In this document: one piece after another, positions 1 to 12,418 of the stretch
Layout: each line of letters opens with the position of its first letter
Position numbering within the stretch: the stretch's first letter is position 1
DNA from: Pseudo-nitzschia pungens
Taxonomy: Eukaryota > Bacillariophyta > Bacillariophyceae > Bacillariales > Bacillariaceae
Direction: 5' to 3'
DNA length: 52,822 bases
Assembly (NCBI GenBank): GCA_037355855.1
Contig: CM074762.1
Location: 5,832,574-5,885,395 of the forward strand
Program-made: the position numbers and the translations under genes
Notes under the pieces: model-generated
Seen by the model: the letters and a program-made list of their open reading frames with translations, nothing else
Told to the model about the DNA's origin: nothing
Databases searched by the model: none

Positions 1-278
1 TTCAAAAAATCAAAAAATCATCGAACATCATTCCGCCAAAGACAAAAAACAATACCGGTACAGTATCGGCAAAATGCAACCGTAGTTGCGCGCGCTTCGC
101 GCCCGTGCAACTCCTACTACATAGTACGTATACATAGATACGCCTCATTTTTTAACGTATGGGACCCATTTTTAATGCCTGAGAGTACAGTATCGGTTGC
201 GTCTTAGACCCCCTTAAGATTGCCGGAACAGTAGTTTTTTTCTCCGTGTATTAACACGGAGGTGCGCAACCTTCGTTG

Positions 279-320
279 CATTATTTTAAAGACGGGACTC
301 ATTATTTTAAAGACAGGACT
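279..320. repeat. 21-nt tandem duplication
   Basis: Two adjacent 21-nt units (279-299 and 300-320) differ at one base (gacggg versus gacagg). They sit just after a short hairpin and before the AGT microsatellite. Confidence 0.85.
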
Positions 321-416
321 CATGTCTATCGAAATTTCTGTAGCTTCACAAAATCCCCTGTAATCCACTGCTCACTATTTCACCAAAAAAAACACCAAAA
401 CACCATGCCAAGACTA

Positions 417-592
417 AGACTTACTGCTACTATTAGTAGTTGTACTACTATTAGTAATAGTAGTGGTAGTGGTAGTAGTAGTGATACTACTAGTAGTGGT
501 AGTAGTAGTAATACTACTAGTAGTAGTGGTAGTAGTAGTACTAGTAGTAGTGGTAGTAGTAATAGTAGTAGTGGTAGTAGTAGTAGTACTGA
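417..592. repeat. AGT/GGT trinucleotide microsatellite
   Basis: Interrupted AGT and GGT triplets run for about 175 bp. Read as protein they give serine/glycine runs on plus and threonine runs on minus, which explains the long but meaningless open frames here. Confidence 0.9.
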
Positions 593-2038
593 CTTGATAT
601 TTGATAATCAGCAATAGATATGAATAAGACAACAGAAACAGCAATAACAGCAGCCCACGGACTGCTGGCAAACAGTGAGTCTACAGGGGGATACTGTTCA
701 AGCGCTATTGTACATGCTCAGATACTACAAGACACTCCCCTAGAGGTACAATAGTATTAGTCAATAGTGGGGGCATGATTTAGTGCTTAATTTAAAGGAG
801 TTAGCTCAGCTCAGCTCAGCTCTGTATTTGTGACAGCATCTTGTTCCCTTGTAGCATAGCACTCCAGCATGCTGGGCATGGTGGTGATACCAATGGTGGT
901 ATGCATTTTCTTACTAGTAGTACTATTACTAGCAGCATTTCATGTATTTCTAGTACTGTACTACTAGCTCCATGAGAACATCTATACAAGCGTTAGCTCT
1001 GGTACATCTATCAATCACATCTGGAGATACATGCTGTCTATCAGGATAGTACTCTAGGTAGTATCAGTAGTAGTATCCTGGCAGCCTTGCACCAACACCC
1101 CCCTGTTTCACTACTAGTACTAGTACTAGTGTTGCTGTTTGTTTTGTTGGCTAGGGGAAGTACCCCTGTTGTTGCTGCTAAGGCATGTTTTCAAAGTTCA
1201 AGTTTATTGTTGTTACCCTTGCCGGTCTGTGAATCTGCTCTTTAGATTGGCCGAAGAGATGTCAAGTAAAATCAGATAACATTTAAAAAAAGAATCGATG
1301 TCAAATTTTATCACGTGATTTTACACGGTGTTTTTAGTTTTCGACTTCAAAATATTTTTGTGATGCGTTCTACCGGTCTTAGGCATCGCTCACACTGCCA
1401 TGTAGGATTGTACGTGTTTCCCTGGTACTCATTCTTTTTTGTAACCAAATGAGTTTTGCGCGCACCAAATGAGCCCACGTAGAAATTCTACATGTTTTCT
1501 GGTACTCATTCTTTTTAGTTGCATACTGTGTAGTTACCATCACAGTAAGGTTACGTACGAGTACCGGTATGAATACCAGTTCCGGCACGGCTACCAGGTA
1601 TGAATAGGTACAAAAAATGAGTACCTTATTACAAAGTAAACCTTAACTTACTCGTAAAACAGTTACGCTTGTAATTTCGTAAGGCTTACAGTGATGGCAA
1701 AAAATGTTCGAGTTGAAGTAAGTACCGGTATTACTTCGTATTATTACTATTACTATTTCCTTCTACTGTATTCCCTATCGAACAATCCATCAACACCCGA
1801 ATCAATCGTAATTACAGTTTCACCATAAATAACAATACTCGTACCGTATCATCGCGGTTGCGAATGCTGCGCCAAGTTCTGCCGGTGACCTGTCCAAAAG
1901 TCATCCTCTTCCACTCTCTGTTTGAAAAGAGGAACCCATCGAGACGTTCGTTCCTTGCTTCCTCCAATACTTAAAATCGGAACGCAAGCAACGACTCATT
2001 GTCTATCCGGGTTGACGCAGGCGCGACCGGAGAATACA

Positions 2039-4443
2039 ATGGTAGAAGGGAACGAAGACAACGCCAATCGCGGACAACAACAACAGCAGCAACAGCAGCA
2101 ACAGCAACAGCAGCAACAACAAGTTTCTTCTCGACCCCTCGCACCGTCCGATTCGTCGTCCCGCCTAGCGGCGGCACGCCAAAGCGCACTCCGGATGAAC
2201 GCCAACAACCATTTCAACCACAATGACATGGCTGCTGTAGCCCCCGCCGCTCCCCCCCACCGAGCTCATAGCTTCCGATCCGATGGCTTTGGACTCTTGA
2301 GCCTGGAACTGAGGATGGGCAACAACGAAATGATGGCGATGGCACGCTCGAACGACAACAACCAAAACGGCAACTTCCACGAGGACTACAACTACAACGA
2401 CGACGGCAACGGCAACGGCGATGACTACGACTGCAGCCCGGAGAGCGGAAATCCCAGCGGCTGGTCGGTGGCCGAGGTCGTGGACGGAATCCCGCCCGCG
2501 GCCAGGAGCCTGCACGCCGCGGCCATTCTGAACGACGTCTTTTACTGCTTTGGCGGCTACAATGGCGTGGCCCGGGTCAACACCTTTCACGCCTTTTCCT
2601 TTGCCGAGAAGCGCTGGAGCCCGGTGCTGCCCTCGGCCAACTCGTTCGGGCCGCCCAGTCCCCGCGACCGGCACGTGGCGGTGGCCTTTGGCAACAGTTT
2701 CTACGTCCACGGCGGGTTTGACGGAACCAGCCGGGTGGGAGATTTCTGGCTCTTTGATTTCAGTTCCATGTGCTGGAGGGAGGTGATGGTTCTGGGGGGA
2801 CGGGCGCCCTCCCCGCGGCACTCGCACTCGGCGGTGGTGCACGGGCATTGTCTCTATGTCTTTGGTGGTTACGACGGGAGCTACAGTACGTTTCGGTTGC
2901 GGGTTCGGTTGTCCGTTCCGCAACGAGTATCATTCCAATTATTAGGATGATTATGTTCGTCGCGGTGTTTTTGTATCGCATTTCATTTGGCGGAATGCTC
3001 CCGCTCTGACCGAAGTTTGTTTGTCTCGTTCTCTCTCTACACGTCGTACACACACACGCACACGCACACTCACACGCACTCGTACCAGAATCCGATCTCC
3101 ACGAATTCGACTTCATCTCCAGCCAATGGAATCCGGTCCCCACCACCGGAAGGAGGCCGCGTGCCCGATACCGAGCGACCACGGTAGTCCACAGGAACTA
3201 CATCATTCTGATGGGAGGCCACGACGGCACGAGGCACCTGTCCGACACCCATGTCTTTGACATTGACAACCGCGTCTGGTCGCCCCTGGTCACGGAGGGG
3301 AGCATCGTTCCCCGGGATTCCCACATTGCCGTCTCACACTCCAACTACATGTACGTCTTTGGAGGATCGAGCGGCAATGCTCTGAACGATATGTACGAAT
3401 TGCAGCTGCCCCAGAACATGAACCAATCGGCGCGGTGGTAAGTTGCGGAAAGCGCGCGCGTTTTTTTGCTGTTGTTGCCATTTTGGAACGGAACGGAACG
3501 AAAATCAACGGAACCGATGCAGCTAGTATTGTAGGAGCGCGAGGCGTTGTAGTGGTATTCTAATGCTTTGTTTTGTGCGTGCGTCTGTCGACAGGCGTCA
3601 GATCAAGAGCCCCGAAGTCAACGAACCGCTTCCGAGATTCTGCCATGTAGGCGTGGTTTACAACGAAGGTAAGGCAGCGATTCGGCAGTGCCTCTCGTGG
3701 TGTTTATCGTTTCCGAACAATCACTCGCGCTCATTCTAACCAGGTGCGATTGTGTTGTCCACTTGCACGCACGCACACACGCACGCATCCACATATCCAT
3801 CCACACACCCCGCTCGGAATCAAAAGCCCTCTTCATTTTTGGAGGATACAATGGCACGGAACGCCTCAACGACTTTGTTCGGTTCGATTTTGCCGCGCAC
3901 GATCTCAGTTTCGAGGTGCCGTCGTCCACGCTAATATCGGAATTCCGGGCCCTGGTAGACAACGAGACGCTGTCGGACGTTACCTTTATCGTCGAGGGGA
4001 CACCGGTGTATGCGCACAAGCTGTTTTTGATGCGGTGCTCCTACTTTCAGGCCCTCATGCTCGGACAAATGAAGGAATCCACGATGGAGACGATTCGCAT
4101 CGAACAGGTCTCGCACCCGACCTTTTTGATGATTCTGGAGTATCTCTACACGGATAAGCTCCGCATACACCTCGATTGTGCCATGGAGTTGTTCGAGGCG
4201 GCCGATCTCTTTTGCATTCCCCGGCTCAAGACCATGTGCGAGAAACGAATGCTCCAATCCATCAACGTGGCGAACGCCGCGGCCATTTTCCACGCGGCCG
4301 ATTTGCACTCGGCAATGGCCCTCCGAGAGAAGGCAAAGAAATTCATTCTGTCCAACTTTGAATCGGTCTCAAAGACGACCTGTTTCGAGGAAATGGGCAG
4401 GGGCAACATCGATTTGGTGTTTGAATTGCTCCAGAATCGATGA
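2039..4443 (+). CDS. Kelch-repeat BTB/BACK domain protein, four exons
   Basis: Exons read as 2039-2885, 3089-3437, 3595-3668 and 3827-4443, giving 628 codons. All three introns have GT-AG ends (gtacgt, gtaagt, gtaagg donors) and restore the frame exactly. The ATG at 2039 is the first in frame; the longer open frame from 1922 begins with TTG. A 16-residue polyglutamine run and a low-complexity Asn/Asp segment precede about five kelch repeats, each with a GG doublet such as CFGGYNG, VHGGFDG, VFGGYDG, LMGGHDG and IFGGYNG. The last roughly 170 residues are a BTB domain (DVTFIVEGTPVYAHKLFL) followed by a BACK-like helical region. The architecture matches LZTR1-like kelch-BTB proteins, which are usually substrate receptors for cullin-3 ubiquitin ligases. 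That role is inferred from the family, and the substrate is unknown. Confidence 0.88.
2075..2122 (+). repeat. Polyglutamine tract (16 mixed CAA/CAG codons)
   Basis: Sixteen consecutive glutamine codons, a mix of CAA and CAG, lie near the N-terminus of the kelch-BTB protein. The mixed codons suggest an older, interrupted and therefore more stable tract. Confidence 0.9.
3047..3082. repeat. CA-rich microsatellite in intron 1 of the kelch gene
   Basis: An ACAC/CGCAC dinucleotide-rich run lies just upstream of the intron 1 acceptor (AG at 3087-3088). A similar CA/CG-rich run (3765-3805) lies near the intron 3 acceptor. Confidence 0.8.
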
Positions 4444-6298
4444 TGGCAGTGAACTCTTCGATGGGAGCGTGAGACCAACACGCATATACGGTATTTCATT
4501 GCTCATCGTGCGTCACTGACACTCGACTTATGTTCCTCCAATGGTACACCCAAACCACGAAATCACATTGGCCGTTCCATCAATGATGGAACCCAACTAC
4601 TACTACTACTACTACTACTATTATCTAATATTTACTGCAAATCAGTTTTTGACGGGAGAGTGTCTAGGAAGATGTACGAGTCAATGGAAAAAATCAAACC
4701 GCAAGCCTCAAAATAAAATGACTGATGGTGTAACAAACCAAACTGCCAGACCATTGAATGGTCCTGTTGTCGGGTGACGTACTACTGTAACAAAAACCGA
4801 ATGTAAACACAGAATTCAACAATTCATCCAAACTCTTTCAAAAAAATACTAAGATTTACCGTATGTCGAGGAAAGATATTTGGAAATTATCATTCCTTGT
4901 GCAGTCGTTAGGTTGAGGACAGAACTGTGGAAGCAATACTCATTGCAATGGGTTGTTGACAGGGTAAGACTATTGAAAACCCGGTATGGAGATATTTATT
5001 ATTGTTGTCAACATTATTTCCATCTTCTGGAATTTTTTTTCGGAGTACCGGTAAATAATAATATTTCGTAATAAGGTTTACTGATAGTGGCACTTCGTTA
5101 GATTTTTAAAAAATGTGGTCAAAGAGACTAAAAACGAAAATGGAAGGTAAGGCTTAATTACTAAAACATTAGTACGAGTACGATCACCAAAAAGTAGTTC
5201 CGATTATCGAGTCAGTCATTGTGTTTCCATAGAAGCCGAAAAATAATAACGAAGCACGAGTGGAGACTTGCTTTGTGCGAATTTCAATGTTCAGTCTTTC
5301 GAAAAACTTAGCCTAAAAAATAATAATGGCAACATTCATGTCCCTAGCTAGTAAATATTATTTCCAATCCCGTACCGGTAATTACTACTTACAGTAGTAG
5401 CTTTCCAAGAATAGTCACATGTGAATCGCCAAACCATTCTTTCGAATTATTGTCTACCTTAACTGTATTGAGGAATTTTTAACCAATCATGATCACAGCT
5501 GGAATAGCAGTAAATGAGTTATTATACTATGCCCCTGGCACGCTTTTTTTAGGAAGACTTTTCCAAACGAAAAGAGATTAGTCAATCGGATTCGTACCGG
5601 TACAACATAACGCACGTACATGGTTGTACGGTACTCGTACGGTAGTCTACTTATTTTAGGTCATCTTATCCAAAGTCTTCCAGAAAGGATCGATGTGTGT
5701 TGTTGGAATCAGGTTGTGGAAAAGAAGTGACTAACTTACTAGTCACCATACGTTTTCTATCGTAACGTACCGGTAGTTACGGTTCCGTGCGTTAAAACCG
5801 ATTGACCTAAAACCATGTCTCGCAAGTTCGTACGAAACCCTGGTACCGGCGATACATCGTAACCACGGCAAAGACAATAATAGTTTGCGAATGCCTCCCC
5901 TCTCTCAACAAATCAAAACGATCAATCTTACTAAATTATTGTCGTTTTGCGGTCTTTTCCATCTTCGTTGTCTTCGGGTCTTCCGGGTGTTGATACTATC
6001 AAATCCACGAGGTTTGTTTGAAGGGAACACCAGATCAATCTTATTGACGCAACAAACTGGCAGGTTACCAATTCTCGGGGGGAGAGAGAGAAACTTTTAT
6101 ACGTACGGATACAGTAGCGGCCATAAGACATCATTTCATTAGCTTTTACCCGAATCGAAACACCATAGATTCAACGATTTGTTTCCAACACCTTGAAAAA
6201 CATTTTTGATTAGAATCCATCATCAGAAAATCTGCGGCTATTTTGATTCACGGTAGGTCTGCAGAGATTCTAAGCGTTTTGTGTTGAAGCCGGAAATC
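4444..6298. other. Nuclear intergenic region
   Basis: No gene is supported. The region contains a TAC triplet repeat (4596-4620) and four TACCGGTA octamers (5046, 5373, 5595, 5768). The promoter and 5' UTR of the downstream lipid kinase presumably lie at its right end. The small open frames at 4541, 4880 and 5885 show no recognisable domains. Confidence 0.6.
4596..4620. repeat. TAC trinucleotide microsatellite
   Basis: About eight consecutive TAC triplets; read in frame they encode a tyrosine run in a spurious short open frame. Confidence 0.9.
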
Positions 6299-9200
6299 AT
6301 GCCACCGACCAAAAAGACACCTGGCGAAAATGAAAATGACGGGGTAGATTCATCGGGAAACACCCATACTACTAGGGAAGGGAACAGCTCATTCAGCGGA
6401 GGTTTTGAGCATCGTATGGGATCACGAAGGGATGAGGGCTCTTCGGGGTTGGACAATGGAGATAGCTCCCCTGGAAACACAACCAGTGATCAAAATGAAA
6501 CCAATGCTGCCGGCGAAACAGGGGAAGATCAGAGCATTGAGCTTCAATTTCTCCCCCCGGACCAAAGGTCGGGGCAAAAGGGAAATCTTCTACTAGCTGC
6601 AGTGGTAGAACCAGAAATCGAGGATGACACCGAAGCTGCAGAGGCACTCAGAGCAAATTCCAGGGTCAAAGTAGGAAAAGTCAGCAAAGCAGCCAGAGGT
6701 ATCAACGCTCAGACAGTACGAAAGCTCGTGAAGAAAGCTTCGTTGCGAGGTTCTGGGATGAGGCGCGGAAAACCACCGAGAGTCCCACCGGGCCTTTCAG
6801 CCGGTCCACAACATCATCATCTGATGATGCGAGAAGGTGATGACAACCAAATTTATTCTCTTGAAGAGGGAGAAGAGGAATCTGACGGAGAGGATAATGA
6901 GGCGTCAGCTACTTCCCCCGCTGACATTCCCGCTATGGTTTCGACACCAACCAATCGAAAGAATTCAGAAGGTTCCGGAGGAGACAAGATCAAGCCGCAA
7001 AGCAAAACGCATCAGCAGCATTCATCGTTTGATCTCGGAGACCCGGCCTCCAAACAAAAAATAGGTAAAGTCTGTCTGGATCCAGACGCAAGAACCATAG
7101 AAGACGATATTGATATTCCTAAAGAGGTCGTCGCAGATACAAGGGAGGTTGGACGCAAATTAATGGGAGCTATAGATCCGCACAATATGCTTCAAGATAG
7201 GAGGTGGAGGAAAAAGAAGAAGGATGGGAAAAAGAAGCGAAAGTCTTACGTCAAGGGAAAGGTGATCGATGGAAGGCACGAATTGTATGCCCTCTCTATT
7301 GCTGTCATGCTCGGAGTTCGTACTTCGATCGCCCGAACAAACACTCTAATTTCTTCTTCTGATGGTGCTGAAAGAAAAATTCTTTCACCGCAGGATTTTA
7401 TGGCTGAAGAAAAGTATGAATTTGCACCGAAGGTAAGAATTGTTTTTAACTTTTCACTTGTTCTATTCTTTCTAATGAGATCAGAACTTACAGCTTTAAT
7501 ACTGACGTGACAATTTTCAGGGATCGGCAACTACGCCTCCGCACAAGCTATCACATACATTCAAATTTAAGGATTACGCACCCGTTGCGTTTGCGTACCT
7601 TCGAAGGATGTTTGGTGTGAACGAGTTCGACTTTCTGCTGTCAGTTTGCGGAAATGCCAATTTTATTGAATTCATTTCCAACGCTAAGAGTGGACAATTT
7701 TTTTTCTATTCTAGTGATGGCAAGTACATGATCAAGACTATGACAAATAGCGAAAGCAAATTCTTGCGACGGAGTGAGTACAAAACACGATTCGGGGGGA
7801 CTGGAACATAGAAATATATTGGGTTCTTTGTATTGACACCAATTTTGCCTCACGAAATTTAATCGTCGACTTCAGTACTACCACACTATTTTCGTCACTG
7901 CACAGAAAACCCTAACACATTGTTAACGAAATTCTATGGAATGTATCGTGTCAAGCTCTACCACCTTAGACGCAATGTCAAATTTATCATTATGAATTCT
8001 GTCTACTACACGGACAAAAGTATTCAAACTTTTTACGATTTGAAGGGGTCGGAAATTGGTCGGTCTGCGAAACCTGGCCAAGATGTTTTGAAGGACAATG
8101 ATCTGAGGAAAAAAATAAAGGAAGATGCGTTCTCTTTTTCTCCTGAATCGAGAGTACGCTTTAGAGCTCAGATCGAAGCTGATTGCAACTTCCTCCGCAA
8201 GATGCAGATCATGGATTACTCAATGTTGATTGGAATTCACCACATTCCACCAAAGAAGTTGAATCAGCGGCGTTGTAGTATCGCCGATACCGGATTCAAG
8301 ATCTCCGAGCATCGTGTTCAGCGGAGAAGCAGTAGAGCATTTATTATGGATGCAGATCCTGGAATGGATAGCACAAACAAATCTACGCGTTCATTCGGCA
8401 GTGATGGCACCAGTTCTCGAAACCCAGAATCCATCATGGATTCAGGCTCAACGCATGATTCGACGAAGCACCTAATCAGGGACATTAGAGAAAATGCCTA
8501 TTCGAATTCAAATTTTGAATTTGCTGGATTGCTCGAAGATGAAGACGATTGTAGTTACTTGGAAGGGTCAGAGCAATACAACAGGGATTTTGCTTCAAAA
8601 ATTCATGCTTACAAACAGCACCCAAAGTACAAAGATATTGAAAAGAAAAAGGAACAGACAATCGAACAGATATACTGGCCATTCCATAGATTTTATGATA
8701 TTAATGGCCACCGACGATTGGAGCCAAAGGAATGCTTACATTGTCAAGAATACCCCTGTGTTTGTGAAGGGGTCTCAGACCTCATAAAGGCGTGGAACAT
8801 TCCAGAATTTGTTCCCCCTCTGTCGAATCGCAAGGACGGAGGAATAATGATGGATACGTCCCATTTAACCACGCCAATGGTCTTCGAAGGGGAGCAGGGA
8901 AAGATGGAGTACGAAGGGAAGATATACTACATGGGAATCATCGATATTCTTCAGCAGTACAATGCCAGAAAACGCGCCGAGACTAGATACAGAAAGATAG
9001 AAGTGAAGGGAAAGGCTGAACCTAGTTGTGTCTCTCCTGATGATTATGCCGAGCGATTTATCCTTTTCTTTGACGAGTATTCCCAAAAGGCCTTCCCCAA
9101 GACATACCGAGAAGAGGAGTCCACTGGAAGCGAAGTCGTGAGAAAAGATGCAAATTCGTCGAGCTTCAAAAAGAATGAGTCTTTAACCGCAAAGGAAAGC

Positions 9201-9317
9201 AGCAATACTTTGAATAGCTCTATGGGCTCTGCAAAAATTACTCCAGAGGATTCCAAGGATGTTCCTTCTGCGCTAAAATCCGCAGATAAGCCACGGGGGA
9301 AGTACGCAGTTATGTGA
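6299..9317 (+). CDS. Phosphatidylinositol phosphate kinase (PIPK family), three exons
   Basis: Exons read as 6299-7432, 7521-7773 and 7876-9317, giving 942 codons. The GT-AG introns (88 and 102 bp) rejoin the catalytic domain in frame. ATG 6299 is the first in-frame ATG; upstream the frame opens with GTG at 6281. Residues 1 to about 320 are acidic, Ser/Gly-rich and probably disordered. The PIPK core starts around residue 335 (HELYALSIAVMLGVRTSI). It continues with FKDYAPVAFAYLRRMFGV, the nucleotide-site lysine segment YMIKTMTNSE, the FYDLKGSEIGRS signature and MDYSMLIGIH. A long charged insert lies between MDYSMLIGIH and the C-terminal YMGIIDILQQYN segment, which contributes the family's final core element. 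The enzyme should phosphorylate phosphatidylinositol monophosphate to PIP2 at membranes; 4- versus 5-kinase specificity cannot be read safely here. No membrane segments are seen. Confidence 0.9.
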
Positions 9318-9383
9318 TGACCTTCAGAGGTTGTAATGCTTAAGAAATACAGTAGTTGCTAAGAAAGGTAAAAAGATTGCAAA

Positions 9384-10385
9384 TTATGAAACGATCTCTA
9401 AGTATTTATATCGGCTCTGTACGTCATTGTAAAGCTTCGTATCCAAAATTGACATTTCAGTAATTTTTTGTATTGCGGACGAAGTCACATTTTCCGTTCC
9501 GAATGGCACGTAATCTTTTTCTTCTCTTGAGACCCGATGATTCACCCAATCGACGGTAGGAACTTCGAAAAGTTTCGAGAGCAATGGCAGGGTTTCTGTT
9601 GACAGTCTTTCAGTAGTTCCAACCCAATCGAGAAGATCAAACATGTGATCTCGAACTGATTCGCACTCGTCCGGCTGGACAACGTATTTCTGCGAATCGA
9701 TACCCTTTCCATTTCGTGTCTGGCCCCTCATCGACGGTTCGCCTTTGAAGAGGAATTGGCACTGGGGATTCTGGAGTGATTTCCGAAGGAACTCATCTTC
9801 CGTGGCATTGCATCGTTCGAAGGAACGATTCCTTTTCTGAAGGTGAAAAAAGTTGAAGTGTGAAAAGGAATACGACACGGGCTCTCGAACCAACGTGAAG
9901 AAAAACACCGGAACTCGATTGTGGGCCGCCGTTTCTCGCCACCGCTTCAACCGGTTGCGCAACCTGTAGAACGACGGTGACGATGTAGCATGAACTTCGT
10001 ACACCAAAATAGTTTTGTTCTCGACCTCGCCGTTCACGAGTTTCTCGACGAGTGGGGCAGAGTCCCAATACGTGCTGTAATTCTTGGCGAATACATAGTT
10101 CACTCTCTCGATCGTTTCGACGTTTCTGCGTATAGTCGTTCCTCCAGTTTTGGGGATGTGAAGGAAAAAGACGAAACCTCCAGATTTCATGGAAGGAAGA
10201 GTGTTGTTGACTGTGCAAACCGACGCATCACCGGTTGCTTCCGAACTCGAAGGATCCTCAACAGTCGGATAACCCACCGGTGATGCTACACGAGGGTGTC
10301 GCGCCTGCGCGACACCCAAGTGAACGAACGAATATTCCAACAGGAAAAAGCATGCCACTGTAAAGCGAAGCTTAAGGATGTTCAT
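9384..10385 (-). CDS. Membrane-targeted sulfotransferase-like protein (PAPS-dependent)
   Basis: The frame gives 333 residues from the ATG at 10385. The longer frame starts with TTG at 10427, and the ATG places a hydrophobic signal peptide or anchor (LKLRFTVACFFLLEYSFV) at the N-terminus. The motif FVFFLHIPKTGGTTIRRN matches the 5'-phosphosulfate-binding loop of the heparan-sulfate/Gal-3-O type sulfotransferase superfamily, and FTLVREPVSYSFSHFNFF matches its 3'-phosphate-binding segment. The family transfers sulfate from PAPS to carbohydrate in the Golgi lumen; the acceptor here is unknown. The gene is intronless as read and its stop lies 66 bp from that of the lipid kinase, so the two are convergent. 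Confidence 0.82.
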   Translation of the reverse strand: MNILKLRFTVACFFLLEYSFVHLGVAQARHPRVASPVGYPTVEDPSSSEATGDASVCTVNNTLPSMKSGGFVFFLHIPKTGGTTIRRNVETIERVNYVFAKNYSTYWDSAPLVEKLVNGEVENKTILVYEVHATSSPSFYRLRNRLKRWRETAAHNRVPVFFFTLVREPVSYSFSHFNFFHLQKRNRSFERCNATEDEFLRKSLQNPQCQFLFKGEPSMRGQTRNGKGIDSQKYVVQPDECESVRDHMFDLLDWVGTTERLSTETLPLLSKLFEVPTVDWVNHRVSREEKDYVPFGTENVTSSAIQKITEMSILDTKLYNDVQSRYKYLEIVS

Positions 10386-10977
10386 AATGAAAACATCGTA
10401 CCAGCTATGGTCACCGAACACAAACAATCAAATGAATCGTCTCAACGAAATACGAAGTACAGTAATAATAACACTTCGTTATTCTGTTGTCTACGCCGTA
10501 CCGTAGAAGGAAAGAAGCACGATAAGAAGTAAACTGGGATTGTTGTTTACCCCAAAAAATGACACCAATATTATTTACTGGTACGAATCAAACAAATCGT
10601 GAATGAAAAGAACATTCCACACGGGAATGACACAGTTGAAGTGAAATTAGCATAATATTATCTTCAAGTACGTACATGTGAATCGAACAAGTGAAACAAG
10701 AAAAAGAAAAATACCGATGAATGATAATTTAAGAAATCTCTATACCCAAACTCTAATCCCCACTCAGTAGTCGAAACTACGTGAAATATCACCGTTGGTT
10801 ATGAGCCCAAGCTAACTCCTTCACACCCTTAACAAACTGATCAACAAAAGCGAATGGATATCGAAGAGGAACTAACACCCAGTCCATCATCGCAGACCGA
10901 AACACGAACATCTGACCTTAACCCTTTTGCCTACCAATACGAAGAAGAGGTAATATTCGAACAGAAATTAGGAACCG
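10386..10977. other. Intergenic region without a supported gene
   Basis: Upstream region of the sulfotransferase and 3' flank of the low-complexity locus. A short frame at 10854-11075 (+) overlaps the end of the minus-strand locus and has no recognisable motif. Confidence 0.5.
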
Positions 10978-12004
10978 TTATCCCCGATTCGATGGCGAAG
11001 CCGTGGCGTTCGCCTTCGTGTTGGTCTTCACGGGGTTGGTACCACGAGTGCTGGGTGCGCTACCGGTACATGTAGCAGAGTTGGTTGCAATGGTTGCAAC
11101 CGTTGTTTGGACAGCAGTCTGCGGTCTGCTTTCCCCACAAAACTCGGCGAGACCTGCCGTGTCGTCTTCCGAAAAGATGACCATGGAGAGCTCAATGTCG
11201 TCGCTCTCATCCTCCACGACGAGGACAGCGGACGAAGACAACGACGCGTGATTGGTTTCTCTCGATGTAGTTCGGTTTCTATCTGGGTCTGGGTCTGCAT
11301 TTCCCAAGCCGCCGCTGACTGGTGTCGTTGTTACTTCTCTAACTTGACTTGTGTGCCGGATGGTATCCTCAGAGAAACTCGCCATGGACATCATTTCGTC
11401 ACACTCGTCGCAAAGAAACTCCTCGAATGATGGCTTCGGGGCATTGTGCTGTCTTTCGTTGTTGATTGTGTCTACCTCAACCGGGACGGTGTCGGTTTTG
11501 ATTTCTCCGGAGGCGACAGCGGCAAGCAGGAATTGTTTTCTTCGGAGATCGCCGAGGCACGCCCCTCGGCAACGTCTTTGCTTGTCGTCGCCGTCGCTGT
11601 CTCTGTCGTGGTCGCTGTGATGTTGAAGTTTGAGTTCTCTCCAGTACAAGATAGACCGCTAGAAGCGCTGTTGGACAAACTCGTAACCGAAACCATACGT
11701 TTGTAGTCGACGGTGGGTTGGGGCGGAAACGATTTGAAATTAAGTTTCGCGGCGAGATCCCAGGGTCGGGGCTTCTTTTTCGTGGAGAGACCGAGATCGA
11801 GACCATCCTCGGCTTCGTTGTTCGTTTCGTCACGGGTGATGCTGGTGGTGGTGGTGGGTTTTTCTCTCTCGGTGTGGGTTTCGTCGTCTGGATGGTCGTT
11901 GTTGTTGTTCAGAATCTGTTTGCTCTTGCGAATCAATCCCTTAATCGAAACCTTGGCGGATTTCTTTTTTTTGGAAGACGCGTCCCTTTCCTTGGGCGAG
12001 GAGG

Positions 12005-12010
12005 ACGACG

Positions 12011-12043
<33 letters not shown>
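12005..12043. repeat. Hexanucleotide repeat (GGCAAC)n
   Basis: Four or more copies of ggcaac, preceded by gac triplets. On the minus strand the repeat encodes alternating Pro-Leu. Confidence 0.85.
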
Positions 12044-12044
<1 letters not shown>

Positions 12045-12156
12045 TGACGGATCTTCCTCTGAAGATTGCGAAGATTCGAAACCATCGCCTTCCCTGTATG
12101 GCAGTCGATATTCTTCGGAGAAGGAGGACGATTGCAATGATTTGGTGCCCTTCGTT

Positions 12157-12210
12157 GAATTCGAATTCGAATTCGAATTCGAATTCGAATTCGAATTCGA
12201 ATTCGAATTC
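12157..12210. repeat. (GAATTC)9 hexanucleotide microsatellite
   Basis: Nine perfect tandem copies of the self-complementary hexamer GAATTC. It reads as alternating Asn-Ser on minus and Glu-Phe on plus, without stops in either, and so keeps long frames open on both strands. Confidence 0.97.
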
Positions 12211-12418
12211 AAATCCACATAGCGTGAATGCACTTCGGGACTCGGGCTGCGAGAATGGCCATCGTTTCTTTCCCCGTGAACGGAGCCCAATCTCTTTTTC
12301 TCGTCGCCCCTCTCGTCCGAAGACGGTCCCGACAAGAGGTTGTCACTTGACCCAAGCTCGCTGCGGTGCCGTATCCTGAGGCCGTTGTTCTTCTTCTGGC
12401 TTCTTTCGTTGCCGGAAC

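Larger units (their letters stand above)
1..2038. other. Nuclear intergenic region rich in simple repeats
   Basis: I see no convincing gene here. The open frames at 276-617 (+) and 414-671 (-) are produced by an AGT trinucleotide repeat, and the frame at 1379-1588 (-) has no recognisable motif. The region holds a 21-nt tandem duplication, a short hairpin at 242-261 (8-bp arms, 4-nt loop), the AGT microsatellite and three copies of the palindromic octamer TACCGGTA (53, 1562, 1723). The phrase ctggtactcattcttttt occurs twice, near 1421 and 1499. Confidence 0.6.

Noticed and set aside
276..671. Ser/Gly-rich and Thr-rich open frames on both strands
   Set aside because: They are translations of the AGT microsatellite with no start context or domain; the openness comes from the repeat.
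10854..11075. A 73-codon plus-strand protein
   Set aside because: It overlaps the end of the minus-strand low-complexity locus, has no recognisable motif and no clear start context.
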